Below are positions 1-5,583 of a stretch of DNA of 5,583 bases, one piece after another. Location: NCBI GenBank assembly GCA_900554895.1, contig USIX01000157.1, forward strand, positions 1 to 5,583. Reading direction: 5' to 3'. Numbering within the stretch: the stretch's first letter is position 1; each line of letters begins with the position of its first letter. The notes beneath the pieces are model-generated. The model saw only the letters and a program-made list of their open reading frames with translations, searched no databases and was not told where the DNA came from. The position numbers and the translations under genes are program-made. Origin of the DNA: an uncultured Megamonas sp. (GTDB taxonomy: Bacteria > Bacillota > Negativicutes > Selenomonadales > Selenomonadaceae).

Positions 1-37
1 TCGTTTAGAGATATCTTATACCTTTAGGTGATTTTTG

Positions 38-75
38 GTTCGTTTTTCTTTTGACCTTTTAAAAGAAAAATGAAC
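38..75. repeat. AT-rich inverted repeat beyond the 3' end of rny
   Basis: Positions 38-52 pair with 61-75 (15 bp including one G-U pair) around an 8-base loop. The core of the left arm is CGTTTTTCTTTT and of the right arm AAAAGAAAAA. No run of T follows the stem on either strand, so it does not look like a standard intrinsic terminator. A closely similar hairpin sits at 5545-5570. It may be a small dispersed repeat or a remnant terminator. The pairing is directly visible; the function is unknown. Confidence 0.5.
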
Positions 76-85
76 GATAATTTAT

Positions 86-132
86 AAAAAAACAGTTGTT
101 ATTTCTATTTAGTGCAAATAACAACTGTTTTT
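86..132 (-). terminator. Intrinsic terminator of rny
   Basis: A perfect inverted repeat pairs 88-104 with 116-132 (17 bp, AT-rich, core ACAGTTGTTAT/ATAACAACTGT) around an 11-base loop. Read on the minus strand, the stem runs into a T tract at 92-86. It begins 11 bases after the rny stop codon (TAG at 146-144), so rny is the last gene of its transcript. The mirrored A/T tracts mean it could also act in the plus direction. Confidence 0.88.
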
Positions 133-143
133 CACTGTTTTGT

Positions 144-1688
144 CTATTTTGCGTAATCAACTACTCGTGTTTCTCTGATTACTGTTACTTTAATTTGTCC
201 TGGATATTCCAGTTCAGCTTCAATTTTCTTCGTTATATCATGTGCCAATGCTATAGTGGACAGGTCATCCATTTTATCCGGTTTTACCATGATACGGATT
301 TCACGACCTGCCTGAATGGCGAAGGAACGTTCTACGCCTTCAAAGGATTCGGCGATTTCCTCCAACCGTTTCAGACGTTTTAGATACGATTCAAGGCTTT
401 CACGTCTAGCTCCTGGACGAGCTGCTGAAACAGCATCGGCTGCCGCTACGAGCACAGCCTCTACGGTTTTGGCTTCCTCGTCGCCGTGATGAGCAGCTAT
501 GGCGTTTATAACGTCGGCTGATTCACGGTATTTTTTCGCTAAGTCGGCGCCGATTGTTACGTGCGGGCCTTCGACTTCGTGGTCGATGGCTTTTCCGATA
601 TCATGCAGAAGACCGCTGCGTTTGGCAAGTGCCACGTCTACACCCAGCTCAGCTGCCATAACGCCGGCAAGATGAGCGACTTCGATGGAATGGTTGAGTA
701 CATTTTGACCGTAACTGGTACGGTATTTTAAACGACCCAATAATTTAACCAGTTCCTGATGCAGTCCGTGTACGCCTGTTTCAAAGCATGCCTGTTCTCC
801 GGCTTCTTTGATGCGCTGGTCGACTTCGCGGCGTGCCTTTTCCACCATTTCTTCAATACGTGCCGGATGAATTCGTCCGTCGGCAATGAGTTTTTCCAGA
901 GCAATACGGGCGATTTCACGGCGTACCGGGTCAAAGCCGGATAAAATAACGGCTTCTGGTGTATCATCAATGATAAGGTCGATACCCGTGAGTGTTTCCA
1001 GGGCACGGATATTTCTACCTTCACGTCCGATGATACGACCTTTCATTTCATCATTCGGCAATGCCACGACGGAAACGGTCGTTTCCGCTACATGATCGGC
1101 TGCGCAGCGCTGTATTGCCTGAGAGATAATGTTTCTGGCGCGTTTTTCCGCTTCGTCTTTTGCCTGCTGTTCATATTCTTTAATCATGACAGCCTTATCA
1201 TGCTTGATTTCAATTTCAGCATCGGATAAAAGCATAGCACGGGCATCCTCTGCCGTAAGTCCCGATATGCGTTCCAACTCTTCCATCTGCTTTGCATGCA
1301 GTGCTTCTATACGTGCCTGAGATTTGTCGATTTCATTTTCCTTGCGGCTTAAAATTTCTTCTTTTCGTTCTAAGGAATCAATTTTTCTGTCAAGATTTTC
1401 TTCTTTTTGTACTAAGCGGCGTTCCTGACGAGAAAGTTCGTTTCTGCGGTCCTTTGTATCACGATCGAGCTCCTGACGCATTCTGTGTATTTCTTCTTTT
1501 GCTTCAAGAGTTGCTTCTTTTTTCTTCGTTTCAATCTGTTTTTCTGCTTCGGTTATTATACGTTTCGCTTCAACTTCAGCAGAACCTATCTGTGCTTCTG
1601 CACTTCGTTTTCTCAGCCAATATCCTGTGCCCAAGCCGACAACAAGTGCAAGTATTATCGCTAATATTAATTCAACGATAATCTTCAC
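144..1688 (-). CDS. rny: Ribonuclease Y (membrane-anchored endoribonuclease)
   Basis: RNase Y starts decay of many mRNAs by single-strand endonucleolytic cleavage and acts at the inner face of the cytoplasmic membrane. The 514-residue product matches the usual family length and has all expected parts. A hydrophobic N-terminal anchor spans about residues 4-23. A long charged coiled coil rich in E, K and R covers about 28-190. A KH RNA-binding domain around 205-265 carries the GREG loop at 221-224. An HD hydrolase domain (about 328-425) has H333, the H362-D363 metal pair, H400-H401 and D418. The C-terminal domain runs to the end. No catalytic residue appears lost and the frame is intact. The start is GTG at 1688-1686, but the G-rich ribosome-binding sequence abuts it (see that entry), so the exact N-terminus is less certain. 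The gene appears to be transcribed alone from its own promoter, with a terminator 11 bases after the stop. Confidence 0.97.
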   Translation of the reverse strand: MKIIVELILAIILALVVGLGTGYWLRKRSAEAQIGSAEVEAKRIITEAEKQIETKKKEATLEAKEEIHRMRQELDRDTKDRRNELSRQERRLVQKEENLDRKIDSLERKEEILSRKENEIDKSQARIEALHAKQMEELERISGLTAEDARAMLLSDAEIEIKHDKAVMIKEYEQQAKDEAEKRARNIISQAIQRCAADHVAETTVSVVALPNDEMKGRIIGREGRNIRALETLTGIDLIIDDTPEAVILSGFDPVRREIARIALEKLIADGRIHPARIEEMVEKARREVDQRIKEAGEQACFETGVHGLHQELVKLLGRLKYRTSYGQNVLNHSIEVAHLAGVMAAELGVDVALAKRSGLLHDIGKAIDHEVEGPHVTIGADLAKKYRESADVINAIAAHHGDEEAKTVEAVLVAAADAVSAARPGARRESLESYLKRLKRLEEIAESFEGVERSFAIQAGREIRIMVKPDKMDDLSTIALAHDITKKIEAELEYPGQIKVTVIRETRVVDYAK

Positions 1689-1697
1689 CCCCCTTTA
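1684..1697 (-). promoter_or_regulatory. Unusual ribosome-binding site overlapping the rny start
   Basis: On the minus strand the sequence before and through the start reads TAAAGGGGGGTGAAG. AAAGG lies only 3 bases before the GTG start, while GGGGGGTGA, the best match to the AGGAGGTGA consensus, overlaps the GTG itself. No in-frame ATG, GTG or TTG lies at normal spacing downstream; the codon nearest to that spacing is ATT (codon 3). GTG with a short spacer is the conservative choice. Confidence 0.5.
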
Positions 1698-1721
1698 CTT
1701 TAAATTTTCTAAAAATACTTT

Positions 1722-1807
1722 TAATCAGTTTTGATTAGAAACTTTTGCATGATATTTACAGAATATCTATACATTTTTTATAAATCCGTTGAAGTTTCCA
1801 CAACGAA
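1722..1807 (-). other. Hairpin series in the rny 5' leader
   Basis: Three short stem-loops follow one another in the predicted rny leader (minus-strand sense). The first pairs 1807-1801 with 1791-1785 (TTCGTTG/CAACGGA, one G-U pair, 9-base loop). The second pairs 1767-1762 with 1756-1751 (GATATT/AATATC, 5-base loop). The third pairs 1737-1732 with 1727-1722 (TAATCA/TGATTA, loop AAAC). No riboswitch class is recognised. The AT-rich stems would be weak, so biological relevance is uncertain. Confidence 0.35.
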
Positions 1808-1835
1808 CACATTCGGCGTTAATTTATCTTTTGAC

Positions 1836-1868
1836 AAAATAAAAAAGCCCGAAGACCTTGTTCACGCT
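1836..1868 (-). terminator. Terminator-like hairpin in the rny leader
   Basis: In minus-strand RNA, 1859-1854 (AAGGUC) pairs with 1849-1844 (GGCUUU) around a UUCG tetraloop at 1853-1850, closed by C-G. The run UUUUUUAUUUU follows (1846-1836). An alternative fold pairs AGCGUGAA (1868-1861) with UUCGGGCU (1853-1846), with one mismatch, and ends at the same T tract. It lies just downstream of the predicted start of transcription and well upstream of rny. It may attenuate rny expression or end a very short RNA. No T tract follows on the plus strand. Confidence 0.5.
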
Positions 1869-1878
1869 CATAAAAGAT

Positions 1879-1907
1879 ATTGTAAAGGTTTTTAGAAATA
1901 GTGTCAA
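1879..1907 (-). promoter_or_regulatory. Near-consensus sigma-70/SigA promoter for rny
   Basis: The minus strand reads TTGACA at 1907-1902, a 17-base spacer, then TACAAT at 1884-1879. That is a perfect -35 and a 5-of-6 -10 at ideal spacing. Transcription would start near 1872, giving an rny leader of about 180 bases. It lies between the terminator of the upstream gene and rny, so it is well placed to drive rny independently. Confidence 0.75.
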
Positions 1908-1931
1908 GATTTTACATTCGTCTGTGAGCAT

Positions 1932-1965
1932 AAAAAAAGCTATTGTTTTTACGAAACAATAGCTT
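1932..1965 (-). terminator. Intrinsic terminator of the YbjN-like gene
   Basis: A perfect 12-bp stem pairs 1937-1948 with 1954-1965 (AAGCTATTGTTT/AAACAATAGCTT) around a 5-base loop. In the minus direction a run of seven T follows (1938-1932, partly within the stem). It begins 8 bases after the stop codon of the gene ending at 1974, and separates that gene from the rny promoter. Confidence 0.9.
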
Positions 1966-1973
1966 GTAATTTT

Positions 1974-2432
1974 CTAGCTCCAGAGAAGTTTCATCCAGTT
2001 TGGATATTCCTGTTCCAAATGGCTGTTTATCGCACTTAAAAGGTCGATTACTAAATCGCCGTCCGTCTCGTTTTTGTTGCTCGGTATATACATATCCAGA
2101 TATAATGCTTCGTCCATTCCCAAATAATATTTTATCGCTTTATACGTTATATTCATTTCATTAACACAGCGGATGAATTCATCTTTGTTTTTAATAAAAG
2201 TGATATCCGGTATCACCTGTACGCGGATTACCGTATAGATACTGTCGTCCATTATCACGACGGCCGGAAGTTTCTGTCCGAATACTTTTACATACGTGTG
2301 GAAAGTAACGCGGCTGCGGTTATCGGTATCTTCGGCATTATCGCCTGTATTCGTGTTTGCTTCCTCTACTCTGAAGTAGGTAATGTTTTTTTCAGCTAAA
2401 TATTGTTTAAAGCTGTCTGCCTTTAAATTCAT
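1974..2432 (-). CDS. YbjN-like small protein of unknown function
   Basis: This is a soluble protein of 152 residues with no signal peptide, membrane segment or catalytic motif that I can see. The predicted order of elements suggests a YbjN or type III secretion chaperone-like fold: a helix (about 4-15), strands (18-24, 41-51, 54-63, 66-74), a helix (83-93), strands (97-104, 109-117) and a C-terminal helix (124-141). The family assignment rests on overall pattern and is tentative; proteins of this fold are generally non-enzymatic. Residues 24-40 form an acidic, N/T/D-rich linker, and the C-terminus is aromatic (PNWMKLLW). The start is the ATG at 2432-2430, which has AAGGTG 8 bases upstream. 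A GTG at 2441 would add three residues but overlaps that ribosome-binding site. The gene is divergent from rel and has its own terminator, so it is probably monocistronic. Confidence 0.75.
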   Translation of the reverse strand: MNLKADSFKQYLAEKNITYFRVEEANTNTGDNAEDTDNRSRVTFHTYVKVFGQKLPAVVIMDDSIYTVIRVQVIPDITFIKNKDEFIRCVNEMNITYKAIKYYLGMDEALYLDMYIPSNKNETDGDLVIDLLSAINSHLEQEYPNWMKLLWS

Positions 2433-2440
2433 TTTGTTCA

Positions 2441-2446
2441 CACCTT
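2441..2446 (-). promoter_or_regulatory. Ribosome-binding site deciding the YbjN-like start
   Basis: AAGGTG on the minus strand (2446-2441) lies 8 bases before the ATG at 2432. This supports that ATG over the GTG at 2441-2439, which would have almost no spacer. Confidence 0.7.
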
Positions 2447-2491
2447 TTGTCTGTATTTTATCTGTTTATTGGGCTAAAATATCTATTTTGC

Positions 2492-2520
2492 TTGATTATG
2501 TTATATATATATATTATCAT
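2492..2520 (+). promoter_or_regulatory. Candidate promoter for the rel operon
   Basis: TTGATT at 2492-2497, a 17-base spacer and TATCAT at 2515-2520 fit a sigma-70/SigA promoter (4 of 6 and 5 of 6 matches). Transcription would start near 2527, leaving a leader of about 94 bases before rel. The spacer is a TA-rich tract, so chance matches are likely in this region. Confidence 0.5.
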
Positions 2521-2537
2521 GGTTTTATAATTTCTTC

Positions 2538-2567
2538 ATTATATAGCCGAAATCCTTCTAAGAATAA
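2538..2567 (-). promoter_or_regulatory. Candidate promoter for the YbjN-like gene
   Basis: A perfect TATAAT lies on the minus strand at 2543-2538. The best -35 is poor (TTATTC at 2567-2562, 18-base spacer). The predicted start is near 2531, giving a leader of about 100 bases. The call depends mainly on the -10 box in AT-rich DNA. Confidence 0.35.
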
Positions 2568-2607
2568 TTTGTTGTTGAAAACTGTGTTATCTTGTTTACT
2601 GAAGTTT

Positions 2608-2611
2608 GGAG
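2608..2611 (+). promoter_or_regulatory. Ribosome-binding site deciding the rel start
   Basis: GGAG lies 9 bases before the ATG at 2621. An in-frame TTG at 2606 overlaps this site and cannot use it, so the ATG is preferred. Confidence 0.75.
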
Positions 2612-2620
2612 CTGAAAAAT

Positions 2621-4840
2621 ATGACTGATAAAACTATGGATATCTCTATAAATGATATCATCAATGCTGTACAATCTTATAATCCCAATGCTGATTTCGA
2701 TTTGATTTTAAAAGCATACAATCTGGCTAATGAAGCACATGCCGACCAGAAACGCGTATCCGGCGAAAAATACATAACACATCCGTTGCATGTGGCTATG
2801 ATTTTAACTGAACTGCATATTGACGATGTTACAATCGCCGCAGCACTTCTGCATGACGTTGTTGAAGATACGATTTATACTATCGACAAAATGAAAGAGC
2901 TGTTCGGCGAAGAAGTCGCAATGCTCATTGACGGCGTTACGAAGCTCAGTAAAATGCAGTATAAATCAAAAGAGGACCAGCAGCTTGAAACGTACCGAAA
3001 AATGTTTCTGGCTATGGCAAAGGATATTCGTGTCATTATGATAAAGCTGGCTGACCGCCTGCACAATATGCGTACATTGAAATATATGCGCGAGGAAAAG
3101 CAAAAACGCATTGCAAAAGAAACACTGGAAGTATATGCACCGCTTGCCAATCGTCTCGGTATCTCCAATATAAAATGCGAATTGGAGGATTTGTGCCTGC
3201 GTTATCTGGAACCGGAAACGTATTATGATTTGGTTGACAAAGTACAGCAAAAGCGCGCTGAGCGACAGGCGTTTATTGACGACTCCATTGCGAAAATTCA
3301 GCAGGAATTCGATAAGACTCATTTAAAAGGTGAAATCAAGGGCCGTGCTAAGCATTTTTACAGTATCTACCGTAAAATGAAAAACAGCCATAAGGATTTT
3401 GCCGATATATTCGACCTTCTGGCAGTGCGTGTACTTGTACAGACCATTCCGGACTGTTATACTGTTTTGGGTATTATTCACGCCATGTGGAAACCGCTGC
3501 CGAACAGATTTAAGGATTATATCGCCGTGCCGAAGACAAACGGTTATCAATCACTGCATACGACGGTTATTACCGATAATGGTATTCCATTGGAAATTCA
3601 GATACGCACCTTTGCAATGCATGCCGTATCGGAATACGGTATTGCTGCTCACTGGAAATATAAGGAAGCCGGCAATAAGAGTATCGGAGCCAACAGCAAC
3701 TATGATAAAAAACTGTCATGGCTGCGTCAGATGATTACGCTTCAGGATGAGTTTTCCGACCCGCGCGAATACTTTGAAGCACTGAAAATCGATATTTTTT
3801 CCGATGAAGTATTCGTTTATACACCGCGCGGCGATGTCATCAATCTGCCGAAAGGTTCCAATCCGATTGATTTTGCTTATCATATTCACACAGATATCGG
3901 CAATCACTGTGTCGGTGCAAAAGTCAACGGCAAAATCGTGCCGCTTGAATACAAACTGCAAAACGGCGATGTTGTTTCAGTTATTACGAATAAACAGAAC
4001 AACGGCCCTAGTCCGGATTGGCTCAATATTGTTGCTTCTTCCCAGACGAGGACCAAAATACGTCAGTGGTTTAAAAAACAGCGCCGTGAAGAAAATATTG
4101 AGCGAGGTCTGGAGCTTCTGGAAAGCGAAGCCAAGCATCTCGGCTATAATTTTAAGGATTTAACGAAAAACGACCGTCTTTTGCAAATCGCGAAAAAGAT
4201 GAACATTCAATCCGTTGATGATATGCTTGCAGGTATCGGCTACGGCGGCATTACGGTAAACAGTATTATGGGCAAACTGATTGCTTTTCATAAAAAGGAT
4301 TTGCAGGAGATTACTCCGCCGGATATAAGTCAGATGCTGGAAAAAATCAAGCCGAAAAATCCGAAGAAAAAATCCAGTCAGGGAATTTTGGTTGACGGTG
4401 AAGACGGTTTTCTCGTGCATCTTGCCAAATGCTGTAATCCTATTCCGGGTGACCAGATTATAGGTTATATAACGCGTGGCAAAGGTGTTTCCGTACATCG
4501 TGCCGATTGTCCGAATGTACTGCGTGAAGGCAACGACATGATGCGTATTATTGATGTAAGCTGGGATATTAGTACCGACCAGATGTCGTACCCTGTTACG
4601 ATTGAACTGGGATGTTATGACAGACAGGGTCTTTTAACGGAAATCTTATCCCGCATATCGGATGCAAAGATAAATATCGATAATGTTATTTCCCGTACTA
4701 TTCAAAGCAATAAAACAGCTATTATATCTATTACGTTCCATACGAAAAATACGGCGCGTACAGAACAGCTCATGAATACGCTGCGCCGTGTCAAGGATGT
4801 TTACAGTGTGCGCCGCACGCTCGGTTCCAATAAAGAATAA
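2621..4840 (+). CDS. rel: Bifunctional (p)ppGpp synthetase/hydrolase (long RSH, Rel)
   Basis: Rel transfers pyrophosphate from ATP to GDP or GTP to make (p)ppGpp on amino-acid starvation and hydrolyses it otherwise. The 739-residue product is full length for the family. The HD hydrolase domain has H54, the H78-D79 pair followed by E82-D83, and D145 (motif ADRLHNMRT), so hydrolysis should be active. The synthetase domain has GRAKHFYSIYRK (241-252), D265 and the acidic E325 in LEIQIRT. RFKD (296-299) is the RxKD type typical of bifunctional Rel, not the ExDD type of RelA. A TGS domain follows (about 389-457) with the HIHTDIG segment. The zinc-finger region has C604, C605, H626 and C630, and an ACT domain runs from about 657 to 735. 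One oddity is N295, where PGRFKD is usual. The start is ATG 2621 with GGAG at good spacing. The hydrolase gene 13 bases downstream is likely cotranscribed. The name relA is also used for this gene in Firmicutes. Confidence 0.97.
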   Translation: MTDKTMDISINDIINAVQSYNPNADFDLILKAYNLANEAHADQKRVSGEKYITHPLHVAMILTELHIDDVTIAAALLHDVVEDTIYTIDKMKELFGEEVAMLIDGVTKLSKMQYKSKEDQQLETYRKMFLAMAKDIRVIMIKLADRLHNMRTLKYMREEKQKRIAKETLEVYAPLANRLGISNIKCELEDLCLRYLEPETYYDLVDKVQQKRAERQAFIDDSIAKIQQEFDKTHLKGEIKGRAKHFYSIYRKMKNSHKDFADIFDLLAVRVLVQTIPDCYTVLGIIHAMWKPLPNRFKDYIAVPKTNGYQSLHTTVITDNGIPLEIQIRTFAMHAVSEYGIAAHWKYKEAGNKSIGANSNYDKKLSWLRQMITLQDEFSDPREYFEALKIDIFSDEVFVYTPRGDVINLPKGSNPIDFAYHIHTDIGNHCVGAKVNGKIVPLEYKLQNGDVVSVITNKQNNGPSPDWLNIVASSQTRTKIRQWFKKQRREENIERGLELLESEAKHLGYNFKDLTKNDRLLQIAKKMNIQSVDDMLAGIGYGGITVNSIMGKLIAFHKKDLQEITPPDISQMLEKIKPKNPKKKSSQGILVDGEDGFLVHLAKCCNPIPGDQIIGYITRGKGVSVHRADCPNVLREGNDMMRIIDVSWDISTDQMSYPVTIELGCYDRQGLLTEILSRISDAKINIDNVISRTIQSNKTAIISITFHTKNTARTEQLMNTLRRVKDVYSVRRTLGSNKE

Positions 4841-4845
4841 GGAAG
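4840..4845 (+). promoter_or_regulatory. Ribosome-binding site of the MBL hydrolase
   Basis: AGGAAG begins at the last base of the rel stop codon and lies 8 bases before the TTG at 4854. It selects that TTG over the in-frame ATG at 4788 inside rel, and suggests translation closely follows rel on the same mRNA. Confidence 0.7.
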
Positions 4846-4853
4846 TGTTGAAT

Positions 4854-5480
4854 TTGAAAATCGTAACGCTTGTCGTCGGTCCTATCATGGAAAACTGTTA
4901 TATTATTTACGACGAAAAATCACTTGAAGGAATTATTGTCGACCCAGGTGATGAAGCCGACCGCATTTTGACTGCAGTGAAAAATTTAAATCTTACTATA
5001 AAATATATTGTAAATACGCATGCTCATGCCGACCATATCGGTGCAAACAAGGAGATTGGCGAAAAACTGAAGGCAAAATTAGCCGTACATGCAGATGATA
5101 CCGCAATGCTCACGGACCCGCAGCGCAACTTGTCCGTAGCCGGTTATATGGGGCGTTTAATAATTTCGCAGCCGGCTGATATCCTGCTGCATGAAGGGGA
5201 TACTATTGTTTTTGGTAACTGTGAATTTAAAGTAGTGCATACGCCTGGTCATACGCCGGGCGGTATCTGTCTGGTCGGAGAAAATGTCGTTATCAGCGGC
5301 GATTCGCTTTTTGCCGGTTCTATCGGCAGAACAGATTTTCCTACTGGTTCCATGACGGATTTGATTTCATCTCTTAAAGAAAAAATCATGACGCTTGACC
5401 CCAATATGCAGGTATTTCCGGGGCACGGCGGAACAACGAATATCGGTTGGGAAAAACAGAACAATCCGTATTTAGCATAG
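4854..5480 (+). CDS. MBL-fold metallo-hydrolase, glyoxalase II-like (YcbL type)
   Basis: This is a cytoplasmic metallo-beta-lactamase-fold hydrolase of 208 residues, the size of the short YcbL/glyoxalase II-like group. Metal ligands are all visible: the THAHADH motif at 55-61 (H56, H58, D60, H61), H133 in PGHTPGG, D150 in SGDSLF and H191 in PGHGGTT. The family includes hydroxyacylglutathione hydrolases and other thioester hydrolases. It lacks the longer C-terminal glutathione-binding domain of classical glyoxalase II, so the real substrate is unknown. The start is TTG 4854: an AGGAAG site lies 8 bases upstream, and residues translated from there (KIVTLVVGPIMENCY) match the usual family N-terminus. 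An upstream ATG would overlap rel by 53 bases and add an unrelated tail. A hydrolase of this type often follows rel in Firmicutes, commonly with dtd between them, which is absent here. Confidence 0.93.
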   Translation: MKIVTLVVGPIMENCYIIYDEKSLEGIIVDPGDEADRILTAVKNLNLTIKYIVNTHAHADHIGANKEIGEKLKAKLAVHADDTAMLTDPQRNLSVAGYMGRLIISQPADILLHEGDTIVFGNCEFKVVHTPGHTPGGICLVGENVVISGDSLFAGSIGRTDFPTGSMTDLISSLKEKIMTLDPNMQVFPGHGGTTNIGWEKQNNPYLA

Positions 5481-5487
5481 TGTGAAA

Positions 5488-5524
5488 ATAAAAAGACAGG
5501 TAATATTTGCCTGTCTTTAACTTA
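5488..5524. terminator. Terminator of the rel operon, probably bidirectional
   Basis: A perfect 9-bp stem pairs 5492-5500 (AAAGACAGG) with 5510-5518 (CCTGTCTTT) around a 9-base loop, 11 bases after the hydrolase stop codon. In the plus direction the T run is short (TTTAACTTAT). In the minus direction it is better (TTTTTATTTT, 5494-5485). It therefore ends the rel operon and may also serve a convergent gene lying beyond the right edge. Confidence 0.85.
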
Positions 5525-5544
5525 TATTTAAAATTTCTATTTAC

Positions 5545-5570
5545 CGTTTTCTTTGATTTTAAAGAAAACG
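5545..5570. repeat. AT-rich inverted repeat at the right edge
   Basis: A perfect 10-bp stem pairs 5545-5554 (CGTTTTCTTT) with 5561-5570 (AAAGAAAACG) around GATTTT. No T tract follows on either strand within view. Its sequence closely resembles the hairpin at 38-75: the same CGTTTT-CTTT-GA-TTTT-AAAG-AAAA order, with the A/T runs one base shorter. The window ends 13 bases later, so its context is unknown. Confidence 0.5.
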
Positions 5571-5583
5571 AACTTAAAGAAAA

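Noticed and set aside
1..37. Possible gene end or minus-strand promoter (TATAAG at 20-15) at the left edge
   Set aside because: It is too short to support a coding call, and no acceptable -35 lies at the right distance.
51..81. Possible plus-strand promoter TTGACC ... GATAAT
   Set aside because: The spacer is 19 bases, the boxes fall within the inverted repeat, and transcription would run straight into the terminator and antisense to rny.
1292..1681. Plus-strand open frame of 129 codons across the rny 5' region
   Set aside because: It is antisense to the RNase Y coiled-coil region. Its composition rich in L, F, S and C is what the reverse complement of a K/E/R-rich coding sequence gives, and no ribosome-binding site supports it.
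2500..2516. TA-dinucleotide tract
   Set aside because: It is short and lies in the AT-rich spacer of a promoter region. Nothing suggests a functional repeat or an origin.
3399..3734. Plus-strand open frame of 111 codons inside rel
   Set aside because: It is an out-of-frame shadow of the Rel synthetase domain, with no domain features of its own.
4160..4498. Minus-strand open frame of 112 codons opposite rel
   Set aside because: It is antisense to a clearly coding, conserved region, with no promoter or recognisable protein.
4788..4853. Upstream ATG extension of the MBL hydrolase
   Set aside because: It overlaps the rel C-terminus, lacks a suitable ribosome-binding site and adds residues unlike the family. 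TTG 4854 fits better.

Overview
This 5.6 kb window is ordinary core chromosome from a low-to-moderate-GC Firmicute-type bacterium. The RNase Y plus single long Rel repertoire, the AT-rich intergenic regions, the GTG/TTG starts and the Shine-Dalgarno-led genes all fit Bacillota. The Negativicutes (Selenomonas/Megamonas/Veillonella relatives) are my best guess, but the genus cannot be fixed from the sequence alone. I see no mobile element, CRISPR array, tRNA or rRNA, and no undescribed multi-gene system.

Layout, left to right. Positions 1-85 hold no gene that I can support, only an AT-rich inverted repeat. The minus strand then carries rny (RNase Y, the membrane-anchored mRNA-decay endonuclease), which ends in a clear intrinsic terminator. 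Its upstream gap of about 285 bases contains a near-consensus promoter, a terminator-like hairpin just downstream of the predicted transcription start, and further small hairpins. Together these make a long structured leader. Next on the minus strand is a small YbjN-like protein with its own terminator. An AT-rich divergent region (about 2433-2620) separates it from the plus-strand pair rel and an MBL-fold hydrolase, which end in a bidirectional-looking terminator. A second AT-rich inverted repeat, resembling the one at the left edge, lies at the right edge.

How the genes fit together. Rel makes and destroys (p)ppGpp and is the central switch of the stringent response. The metallo-hydrolase follows it by 13 bases and is very probably cotranscribed. 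RNase Y controls bulk mRNA turnover. A stress and RNA-turnover theme is possible but rests on adjacency only. In many Firmicutes rel lies in a larger recJ-apt-rel-dtd-hydrolase-hisS cluster; here no recJ or apt precedes it and no dtd lies between rel and the hydrolase.

The points most worth a second look are the rny leader, the paired edge repeats, the interleaved divergent promoters and an unusual residue in the Rel synthetase motif.
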